A stretch of 64,000 nucleotides of DNA from Leminorella richardii (GTDB taxonomy: Bacteria > Pseudomonadota > Gammaproteobacteria > Enterobacterales > Enterobacteriaceae), in assembly GCF_900478135.1 (NCBI RefSeq), contig NZ_LS483470.1, positions 427,501 through 491,500 on the forward strand, written 5' to 3'. The notes under the pieces are model-generated. The model made no database searches. It was not told where the DNA came from and saw only the letters and a program-made list of their open reading frames with translations. Numbering within the stretch: position 1 is the first letter of the stretch; every line of letters begins with the position of its first letter. Made by a program: the position numbers and the translations under genes. Positions 50,420 through 58,500 of this stretch are shown one piece after another.

Positions 50420-51772
50420 CTACTTTTGCAGCTTGGCGAGCAGGGTTTTTCGGGTGATGCCCAACTGTTTGGCTGCTTCAGTTTTATTTCCACCGGTTTT
50501 CTCCAGCGCGGTCAGAATGGCCTCTCTTTCTACCTGCTCTAACGGCTGGATGGGGGCGTTGATATCTCTTTCCTGCGCCGCTGGCTGAGTCTCTATAAAC
50601 TGATTAATGGACAGAGGCAGCTCTCGTTCACTGATGTAGTCGCCGCTAAGCAATATCACTGCCCGTTCGACGGCATTTTCCAGCTCCCGCACGTTGCCAG
50701 GCCAAGGGTACTTTAACAGCATATCCATTGCCTGTGGGGTAAAGCCTTTGACGGTTTTTCGGTTTCTGGCGGCAAATTTTTCCATAAAGTGCATGGCTAA
50801 CACAGGAATGTCTTCCATGCGATCGCGAAGTGCAGGGCTGTCAATAGTAACAACGTTAAGACGATAGTAGAGGTCTTGGCGGAAGCGTCCTGCGTCAACT
50901 TCAGCCATCAGGTCGCGGTTGGTGGCGGCGATTAGGCGGACATCGACGTTTAGTGTCTGATTGCTGCCGACGCGCTGGATTTCTCGCTCCTGTATCGCGC
51001 GCAGCAACTTAGCCTGCATAAGAAGGGACATTTCGCCGATTTCATCCAGAAATAGCGTGCTGCCGTCGGCTTCCATAAAGCGGCCTTCGCGCCGCCGGTC
51101 TGCGCCGGTGAAGGCGCCTTTTTCATGGCCGAACAGTTCTGATTCCAGCAGTGATTCACTCAGCGCCGCACAGTTTACGGTCACCAGCGGTTTGTCTTTG
51201 CGCGCGCTGTTGGCGTGAACCGAGCGGGCGATGAGCTCTTTCCCCGTTCCTGATTCACCGCAGATAAGCACAGTCGCTTCCGAGGGGGCTATGGTGGCGA
51301 TCATTTCCATCAGTCGGCGCATCTGAGGGCTGCGGCCAATCATGTTTTCTCTGTCGAGGGTCAACTGCTGGCGAAGATCCTGATTTTCTGTTTTCAGTCG
51401 AGTGTGTTCCAGCACTCGCTCAAGAGTCAGACGCAGCACGTCGAAGTCTAGCGGTTTGGTCAGGTAGTCATAGGCACCGGCCTTGATGGCCTCAACGGCT
51501 GACTCGACGTTGGAGTAGGCGGTCATAATCAGAATGGGAATTGCGGGATTGTAGGCCTTGATTACCTTCATGGCCTCAATGCCGTCCATTTCAGACATGC
51601 GAACGTCGCTGAGTACGACATCGAACGGCGTCTGTTTTACCCGATCGATTGCCTCAAGGCCGCTGTGTGCCAAAGTAACCTGATAGCCCCAGCCTTTCAT
51701 CAGGGCTTGAATAATGGTGCAGTGGCTGATGTCATCATCGACCACCAGAACATGGGGCTTATGATTCATCAT
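50420..51772 (-). CDS. zraR: Sigma-54-dependent response regulator ZraR
   Basis: ZraR is the NtrC-family activator of the zinc/envelope-stress module. The 450-residue protein (E. coli 441) has a receiver domain (about 5-120; acidic pocket VDDD, phospho-acceptor Asp56 in LSDVR, Lys106-type TKPLD), an AAA+ domain (about 145-380; Walker A CGESGTGKE, the sigma-54 contact GAFTGA, Walker B LFLDEIGEM), and a Fis-type helix-turn-helix at the end (NKTEAAKQLGITRKTLLAKL). Its start overlaps the zraS 3' end by 14 nt, so they are coupled. Three palindromes in the zraS-zraP gap are the likely binding sites. Confidence 0.96.
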   Translation of the reverse strand: MMNHKPHVLVVDDDISHCTIIQALMKGWGYQVTLAHSGLEAIDRVKQTPFDVVLSDVRMSEMDGIEAMKVIKAYNPAIPILIMTAYSNVESAVEAIKAGAYDYLTKPLDFDVLRLTLERVLEHTRLKTENQDLRQQLTLDRENMIGRSPQMRRLMEMIATIAPSEATVLICGESGTGKELIARSVHANSARKDKPLVTVNCAALSESLLESELFGHEKGAFTGADRRREGRFMEADGSTLFLDEIGEMSLLMQAKLLRAIQEREIQRVGSNQTLNVDVRLIAATNRDLMAEVDAGRFRQDLYYRLNVVTIDSPALRDRMEDIPVLAMHFMEKFAARNRKTVKGFTPQAMDMLLKYPWPGNVRELENAVERAVILLSGDYISERELPLSINQFIETQPAAQERDINAPIQPLEQVEREAILTALEKTGGNKTEAAKQLGITRKTLLAKLQK

Positions 51773-53564
51773 GGTTCTGAGTCTCCTCGGTCTGGTTCTT
51801 CGGCGCGCGCTGCGTGGGGATATTCATTGTAAATCGCGTTCCTTCTTGAGGGCGGCTGGTGACGCCGATTTTCCCCTGATGCTCTTCAACCACTTTCTGC
51901 ACAATGGCAAGCCCTAGCCCTGTGCCGGAGGCCTTGGTGGTGAAGTAAGGGTTGAAAATGTTGACGAGGTTGTCCGGCGGGATGCCTTTTCCGCTGTCCT
52001 GAACGAGAATATTAATAGTATCGTTCGGCGCGCTTTCAAGGATCACGCTTAGCTCGCCTTCCCGATCGATCGCCTGAATGGCGTTCAGATACAGGTTCAG
52101 CAGCGCTTGAGTAAAGCGGTCAGGGTCTATGCTGACGTTAGGCAGAGTGTCGTTGCGCATAAAGCGAATGGCGATGTGACGAGCCTCGGCGTCCTGACGG
52201 ATAAGCAGCAGGGAGTGGTCGATAACGTCGTTAAGGTTAACCTCCTGCTCTTTCAGATCAGAAGGGCGAACCAGCTCCAGTAGCTCTGTCACTACGCGGT
52301 TAAGGCGATCGACCTCTTTTGCCATCACCTGAGCGAGGGCTTTTTCTTCTTCGCCCAGCGCCGGCAACCCTTCAAAATATTTAGCAAATCCCTTGATGGA
52401 AGAAAGTGGGTTACGGATTTCGTGGGCAACGCCCGCCGCCAGATTACCGATAGCGGCAAGCTTTTCCTTACGGCGAACCTCTTCCTGTAGCTGGCGGACT
52501 TCCCGCATGTCGCGGAAGATAAAGATATTGCCTAAAAATCCGCCGTCGTCGCTCTTGATGATAGCGACGCTAATGCTCAGCGGCACGGTTTGCCCGCTGT
52601 CCAGACGGATATCCAGCTCCTGCTCAATAACCGGATGCTGGCCATGAGAAGTTTCTGCCAGCTGGCACCACTCTGCCGGAAGCGCCTGACCGATGTACCG
52701 ATCGCACAGCGCCTCGGCGCGTTTAGCGAGAATATTCTCCGCCGCCTGATTGACGATAGCGATACGAGAGTCAGCGTTAGTGGTGATTAGGCCAATGGGC
52801 AAGTGGCTGATAATCTCGCCGGAAAACGTGCGGGAAACCTGAAGCTCTCGGCTGGAGTGTTGATATCGTCTGGCCCAAAACATGGCAAGAACGCCCGCCA
52901 GCGCCAGAAGCAGCAGGATGGTGAGAGAAATGACGGTGTTGCGAATATCTTTGGCCTGCATGGCGTCCAGAGCGCTGGTGTCAAAAGCGGCGAAGATAAT
53001 CTGTGAATCTTGCCTGTCTTCTCTTGGCTCAATATCTTCCTCCTGCTCCTGACGCATCATCCCCATATGGCCGCGATGACCCGTGCGCATCATGGGTTTA
53101 AAATAGCGGTAGGCTTCAAACGCGTTTTGTGAGGCGCCTTCTTCATTGGTTGCTCGGGTCATCCGCCACTGTTCCTGAAGGCCTGGCTGTAGCTTTTTCA
53201 TTTCCTCTTCAGAGTAGAGACTGCGACCAATAAGCTCAGGATTGCTGTGGGCGATAATTCGGCCAGAGGCGTCGGTGACAGCAATATAGAGAACCCCCGG
53301 CTGGTAGGTCATTTCCTGCAGCAGCGCCTGACGAAGCTCTTTGCGCCAGCGCATGCCAATTCCCGTGCGAGTGCCGGATTCGAAAGCGCGGATGAGCACT
53401 GCGCTTTTTTCCTGCAGAGTTTGAATTTCGCTATCTCGGTTACGGTTAAGATCTCTGACCGCCATGCTGACGATGATACCAAGCAGTACCACAATAAAGC
53501 CGACAAATAGCCACGACGGTAGAGTAAACAGCGGACCCGGATCTTTTCTCACAGTTTTAAACAT
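51759..53564 (-). CDS. zraS: Sensor histidine kinase ZraS with added PAS domain
   Basis: ZraS senses periplasmic zinc or envelope stress and phosphorylates ZraR. It has TM1 (about 14-36), a periplasmic domain (37-208), TM2 (209-230), a PAS domain (about 245-355; HLPIGLITTNADSRIAIVN), HisKA with His381 in AAGVAHEIRNPLSSIKG, and an ATPase domain (NAIQAI, DSGKGIPPDN, GTGLGLAIV). At 601 residues it is about 136 longer than E. coli ZraS (465), which passes from TM2 to HisKA without a PAS. The periplasmic domain has a Met/His-rich loop at 158-170 (MMRTGHRGHMGMM), where metal could bind. ZraP is divergent. Confidence 0.95.
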   Translation of the reverse strand: MFKTVRKDPGPLFTLPSWLFVGFIVVLLGIIVSMAVRDLNRNRDSEIQTLQEKSAVLIRAFESGTRTGIGMRWRKELRQALLQEMTYQPGVLYIAVTDASGRIIAHSNPELIGRSLYSEEEMKKLQPGLQEQWRMTRATNEEGASQNAFEAYRYFKPMMRTGHRGHMGMMRQEQEEDIEPREDRQDSQIIFAAFDTSALDAMQAKDIRNTVISLTILLLLALAGVLAMFWARRYQHSSRELQVSRTFSGEIISHLPIGLITTNADSRIAIVNQAAENILAKRAEALCDRYIGQALPAEWCQLAETSHGQHPVIEQELDIRLDSGQTVPLSISVAIIKSDDGGFLGNIFIFRDMREVRQLQEEVRRKEKLAAIGNLAAGVAHEIRNPLSSIKGFAKYFEGLPALGEEEKALAQVMAKEVDRLNRVVTELLELVRPSDLKEQEVNLNDVIDHSLLLIRQDAEARHIAIRFMRNDTLPNVSIDPDRFTQALLNLYLNAIQAIDREGELSVILESAPNDTINILVQDSGKGIPPDNLVNIFNPYFTTKASGTGLGLAIVQKVVEEHQGKIGVTSRPQEGTRFTMNIPTQRAPKNQTEETQNHDES

Positions 53565-53589
53565 CGTATTCCTCGCTAGCGACGGGAGT

Positions 53590-53655
53590 GAGTCATTATA
53601 ACTCGCGACGAGTAATTTTTACCCGAACTATGCCTGAGATGGGTAATTATTACTC
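53590..53655. promoter_or_regulatory. Three ZraR-type palindromic sites
   Basis: GAGTcattataACTC (53590-53604), GAGTaatttttACCC (53610-53624) and GGGTaattattACTC (53641-53655) share the pattern GAGT-N7-ACTC. They start 20 and 31 bp apart in the divergent zraS-zraP gap. They lie 170-230 bp upstream of the zraP sigma-54 promoter, as expected for enhancer sites of an NtrC-type activator, and close to the zraS start. Confidence 0.8.
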
Positions 53656-53820
53656 GCAGGCGGCAGCGCTTTTTATTTTTTATGCCAAATAGATGAGTGC
53701 ATTCCCTTACCTGCCCCTGAGGCAATTGAAGGTAAATTCAGCGTAACTTGCTTATAAAACGGCATTTTTCTCTTCTAAGTCACATTAATTACCATTCAAT
53801 TTTCATGCCAAACGTGAAGT

Positions 53821-53836
53821 TGGCACGGTGATTGCA
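53821..53836 (+). promoter_or_regulatory. Sigma-54 promoter of zraP
   Basis: TGGCACGgtgaTTGCA matches the RpoN consensus TGGCACR-N4-TTGCW at every defined position, with GG (-24) and GC (-12) correctly spaced. It lies 63 bp before the zraP start. A matching minus-strand promoter for zraSR was sought but not found with confidence. Confidence 0.95.
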
Positions 53837-53898
53837 AAATACTCTGTGGGTACGCCGAAAGGCTAATGTCAGATTTTATGAACTGAAAAAGAAGGAAG

Positions 53899-54420
53899 AT
53901 GATGATGACTTTTAAGAAAACTGTAATTGCTGCCGTTATTTCTTTAACTGCCATTGTGAGTGGCGCTGCGATGGCTCAAAACGGTGGGCTGATGCACTCA
54001 GGTCCCGCAGTCACTAACGGCCAAGGTATGGGACACGGCGGATATCATCGCGGCTATGGGGCTAATCTGACTCAGGAACAGCAGACTACTGTTCAAAAGG
54101 CCTATGACGATTTCCAGACTAAAACTGCCGACCTGCGCCAGAAGATGATGTCCAAAAACTATGAATACCGCGCGCTGCTAACCAGCAATCCGGTTGACGA
54201 CCAGAAAGTTCAGGCCGTTGGTAAGGAAATTTCGGCACTGCGAGACTCTATTTATCAGCATCGCGTGGAGCTGGATACTCAGTTGGCCAAGGCAGGGATC
54301 CCCATGATGGGGCGCGGTATGGGCGGAGGTCATAAGGGTATGAGAGGGGGACATATGGGCGGTGGCCATATGGGAATGAATGGCGGTATGGGGATGGGAG
54401 ATATGCCCTGCGGCCGTTAA
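53899..54420 (+). CDS. zraP: Periplasmic zinc-binding chaperone ZraP
   Basis: ZraP is a periplasmic zinc-responsive chaperone that damps ZraSR signalling. The 173-residue precursor has a Sec signal (KKTVIAAVISLTAIVSGAAMA, cleaved about residue 26) and a helical LTXXQ-like core (about 52-125; NLTQEQQTTVQKAYDDFQTK). A Met/Gly/His-rich tail (about 130-173; GGHMGGGHMGMNGG) and a His-rich N-terminal stretch (GMGHGGYHRGYG) follow the known protein; the single Cys is in MPCGR. Three ATG codons in tandem start the frame. It is driven by the sigma-54 promoter upstream and divergent from zraSR. Confidence 0.95.
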   Translation: MMMTFKKTVIAAVISLTAIVSGAAMAQNGGLMHSGPAVTNGQGMGHGGYHRGYGANLTQEQQTTVQKAYDDFQTKTADLRQKMMSKNYEYRALLTSNPVDDQKVQAVGKEISALRDSIYQHRVELDTQLAKAGIPMMGRGMGGGHKGMRGGHMGGGHMGMNGGMGMGDMPCGR

Positions 54421-54449
54421 CGTGTAAATAAACAACCTTTGGTATAAGG

Positions 54450-54480
54450 GCAAAAACCCCGACGGGCGACGGGGTTTTTG
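54450..54480 (+). terminator. zraP terminator
   Basis: aaaaaccccg and cggggttttt pair around a short GC loop and are followed by further T. Confidence 0.93.
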
Positions 54481-54558
54481 TTTTTTTGTTCCCACACGTT
54501 ATGATAGGCAGCTATCGGAGCTTGCACACTGGGTGCAGACAGACACGGGACGTTTTTT

Positions 54559-55089
54559 ATGAATCGCCTTCTTTCCTGCTTTTTCTCACTGTTTCTTATC
54601 TTTCCGCTTTTTGCTCAGGCAGAAAACGCATTTCGCATTGATTTGCCCAGCGGTGAAAAACTGGAGGTTCAGGCCCCAGACGACTGGCGAAAAAATGAAG
54701 ACAAGACGCCTTTTGACCTGCAGCTGCTGTCCGGTAACGAGCGGGCGAACTCGGGCATCTTTTATTACTACAAGAGCGATTTGTCTGAAAGCCAGACTCC
54801 TGCTGTCGTTTTCCAAAAGCAGATTGAGGACATGCAGTCCAAGCGGCAGAACTTTCGCGAAGTAGAAAAGGCGCGTCAGGAAACGATAGGGCAAAAGAGT
54901 GTTACCTACGTTTTGTACAAAGGCGAGAGGAACGACACGGCGTACTATTACTATTTCACACTGGTTGAGTCCTCTGCGCATCCCGATATGTTTTTGGTGA
55001 TGGTACAGGTTACCTTCCCGAGCGAGTGGAAAATTAACCAGCCTACACTTGACGCTATCTCTGCGTCGGCGAAAGTACTGAAAGAGTAA
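54559..55089 (+). CDS. Exported protein of unknown function
   Basis: A 176-residue precursor with a clear Sec signal (MNRLLSCFFSLFLIFPLFAQA, cleaved about residue 21). The mature part resembles PsbP/DcrB-like periplasmic proteins in outline: an opening FRIDLPSGEKLEVQAPDDW, a central YKSDLSESQTPAVVFQ, and a final helix PTLDAISASAKVLKE. This is a loose similarity, so no function is assigned. It ends 5 bp before the next lipoprotein gene, indicating a two-gene operon. There is only a weak ribosome-binding site (ggacg). Confidence 0.7.
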   Translation: MNRLLSCFFSLFLIFPLFAQAENAFRIDLPSGEKLEVQAPDDWRKNEDKTPFDLQLLSGNERANSGIFYYYKSDLSESQTPAVVFQKQIEDMQSKRQNFREVEKARQETIGQKSVTYVLYKGERNDTAYYYYFTLVESSAHPDMFLVMVQVTFPSEWKINQPTLDAISASAKVLKE

Positions 55090-55094
55090 GACCG

Positions 55095-55472
55095 ATGAAC
55101 CGAAGTGCCAGGCTTGCGCTGACCATTGCTGCTCTGAGCACTTTCTTTTCAGCCGGATGTGCATCAACAACGTTCCCTGTGCAGCAAGAGGTGAGGATCG
55201 TTGATCGAAAGTATGACTATGAGTATGGCGATCGGGGCGGCCCTATTCTCCGTATCCGCATTGAGCTGGAAAAAGAAAGTGTCTGCGGCGGGCGTGAGGC
55301 AATCGTGACGCCACAAAGCATGGGGCTTAGCCCGGAAGACTTCACCCGGTGGCAGGACAAAACGTGGCATCTTTTTTCTGCCCTTCAGTACGTTCGATTT
55401 ACCTATTCAGGCTGTAGCGGCAGCATAGCCCAGATAAGCTATTTGGAAGTTTGTTCAAAGAATGGCTGCTAA
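55095..55472 (+). CDS. Small lipoprotein of unknown function
   Basis: A 125-residue precursor with a lipoprotein signal ending FFSAGC (lipid-modified Cys22, followed by Ala-Ser, favouring the outer membrane). The mature part has four more Cys (CGG, SGC, VCS, NGC), which could form two disulfides. It has no recognised domain. It begins 5 bp after the preceding exported-protein gene and probably works with it at the envelope. It converges on the giant activase gene with a 69-bp gap. Confidence 0.7.
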   Translation: MNRSARLALTIAALSTFFSAGCASTTFPVQQEVRIVDRKYDYEYGDRGGPILRIRIELEKESVCGGREAIVTPQSMGLSPEDFTRWQDKTWHLFSALQYVRFTYSGCSGSIAQISYLEVCSKNGC

Positions 55473-55541
55473 CATCAAAACAGTGCGGCAGCCAGATAAG
55501 GCCGCCGCTGTCGTTATTGTGGCCTATCACCGTAATTGACT

Positions 55542-58500
55542 CTATCCCGTAGACGGCTTAGGCCGATAGGGCTTACCGAAGCCGACGCCTTTAGGTTCAG
55601 ACTCCGGATCGACCCTGATATCAATGGCGTTTTGCGCTACGGACATCATCAGCTTCAGGCGGTTTAGCTGGTTAACTTCGCTGGCGCCGGGGTCGTAGTC
55701 AATGGCAAAGATGTTGGCTGCCGGGTATTTCTGCTTAAGGCTTTTAAGCACGCCGCGTCCGGTAATGTGGTTCGGCAAGCAACCAAAGGGTTGAACACAG
55801 ACGATGTTGTTTACGCCCATCTCCAAAAGCTCCATCATTTCTGCCGTTAGCAGCCATCCTTCTCCGGCCTGATTGCCGAGTGAAACTACGCTTTCTGCCA
55901 TTGAGGCCAGTTCGGCGATGGACGGAGGCGCGCTAAAGCGCTGACTGCGCCTGAGCGCCTTGTTGACAGACTTGCGCATCCACTCGATGGTCGATGTGGC
56001 GACCTGATTAAGCGCCACGCTGAGAAAGTTAAGCCCGTACTGACGGCGATCATAGCGCGTGCCGTAAGTGCAGGACAGGAAGAAATCGAGCATGTCGGGA
56101 ACAACAGCTTCACCGCCTTCCGCTTCGATTTGCCCGACTAGATCGTTATTGGCGCCGGGGTGGTATTTCACCAATATCTCACCGACGATGCCGACTTTGG
56201 GTTTGCGCACGGAACGCAGAGGCAGCCTGTCGAAGTCAGCGACCATTTCTGCTACGTCGTCCTTAAACTGCCCCATGCTGCCTTCGGCTTCCAGATTCTG
56301 TTTAGCTCTTTGGTTCCAGTAGTCATACAGCTTTTGCGCTGCTCCAGCCTCGACCTCATAGGGACGGGTTCTCAGCAGCGTTCTCATCAGTAAATCCCCG
56401 TAGACGATTGCCATCACGGCCTTTTTTACCATTCGGAAGCTGTAGCGGAAGCCGGGGTTTTCCTCCAGTCCGGAGGCGCTAAGGGAGATCACCGGTACCT
56501 CAGGAAAGCCTGCATCTTCCAGCGCTTTGCGGATAAAGGCGATGTAGTTGGTTGCCCGACAGGCGCCGCCGGTTTGGGTGATAATGGCCGCGCTGGTCTG
56601 AGGATCGTATTCCCCGCTGAGCAGGGCCTCAACGATTTGACCGGTAACCAGCACGCAGGGGTAGCAGGCGTCATTGTTGACGTACTTTAATCCTTGCTCA
56701 ATTGCCGATTTGTTTACGGTTGGTAGCACCTGCAGCCGGTAGCCCTCGGAGCGGAATACCGACTGAATCAGGTCAAAGTGCATAGGAGCCATCTGCGGCG
56801 CCAAAATAGTGTGGGTGTCCCGCATTTCCTCAGTAAAAGGCGTTCTCTTGGAAATATAGGGAGTATCTGAAACGGCTACGCCCTGCCGCCTGCGGGCGTT
56901 CATGGCTGCTTTTAGCGAGCGGATGCGGATCCTAACGGCGCCTAGGTTAGCGCCTTCGTCAATTTTAATTAGCGTGTAGACCTTATTGGCGGCTTTCAGC
57001 ACTTCCTCTACCTGATCCGCTGTCAGGGCATCCAGACCGCAGCCGAACGAAGTCAGCTGCACCAGCTCAAGCTGTGGACTGGCGGCCACGTAAGCGCCGG
57101 CAGCATAAAGGCGTGAGTGATAGGCCCACTGGTCGACAACGCGCAGAGGGCGACGCAGTAGCGATTCCCCTAGGTGGGCAACGCTGTCTTCTGTGAGAAC
57201 CGCAATGCCTTCTTCAATGATAATTCGGTCGATGCCGTGATGAATACCGGGGTCAACATGATAGGGCCTTCCGGCGAGCACAATGCCCGGCTGGTCGTTT
57301 TCCACTAGCCACTTCACCACTTCTTTACCCTTGTGGCGAATGTCCTCACGCATAGACTGAAGTTCAAGCCAGCCGGCCTGTACTGCCAGCTTGACCTCTT
57401 TACGCTTTATCCCCAGCGGCTTAAGTTCTTCGAACAGCACTTTTTCCACTGATTCTAGGTGGTTAAAGTTAATGAACGGGTTGTGGAAAGGGATATCTCC
57501 CTGGCTGATAGCGTCAATATTCGTGCGGATTACTTCCGAATAAGTGCTGACTACTGGGCAGTTAAAATGATTATCGCCGCCCTGTGTCTCTTGCCACTCG
57601 TAGGTGACAGAAGGGAAGAAAATTCGGTCAACCTTACGGGATATCAGGTGTTCTATGTGGCCGTGCACCAGTTTGGCCGGGTAGCAGGCTGACTCTGAGG
57701 GAATGGTCTCGATCCCTTTAAGATAGAGACGCTCTGTCGACGGCGGCGACAGTTCCACGCGAAAGCCGAGCTGGCTGAAAAATGTGTGCCAGAACGGGTA
57801 GTTTTCAAACTGGTTGAGCACGCGAGGAATGCCGACGCTCCCCCTAATTGCTAGCTCTTTGGGGAGGGACTTGTAGTTAAAGACCCGGTTTTCTTTGTAT
57901 TCGTAGAGGTTTGGCAAACGGCTTGGTTCAGCTTCCAGGCGGGCGCCTTTTTCACAGCGATTGCCCGAGACAAACTCTCTGCCGTCTTCAAAGGTATTGA
58001 TAGTCAGCATGCACTGGTTGTTGCACTCGCGGCAGCGGTCGCCGCTTTGCGCTACGCTGAACGTTTCCAGCTCGCTGGCGGGTAGCAGCGTGGAGGGCAA
58101 GCCGTCGGCGGCCTTGTCTCTGGCAATCAGCGCTGCGCCGTAGGCGCCCATCAGCCCGGCGATGTCTACACGGGTGACGTCTCTTTCTGTCAGGTTTTCA
58201 AACGCTCTCAGTACCGCCTCATTGTAGAAGGTGCCGCCCTGCACCATGATTTTTTGCGGCAGGGCGTCGAGCTGCTTGAGTTTGATGACTTTGTACAGCG
58301 CGTTTTTGATAACGGAATAGGAAAGCCCGGCAGAAATGTCTGCGACGGTAGCCCCTTCTTTTTGCGCCTGTTTGACCTTGGAGTTCATAAATACGGTACA
58401 GCGGGTGCCGAGATCTACAGGGCGTTCTGCAAGCAGCGCCAGCTGGGAAAACTCGGTGACGGGGATGTTCAGCGAGCGGGCAAACATTTCGATAAATGAG

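Noticed and set aside
53565..53760. Sigma-54 promoter for zraSR on the minus strand
   Set aside because: tggcat at 53681 lacks a GC at the correct -12 distance; no other candidate keeps both elements.
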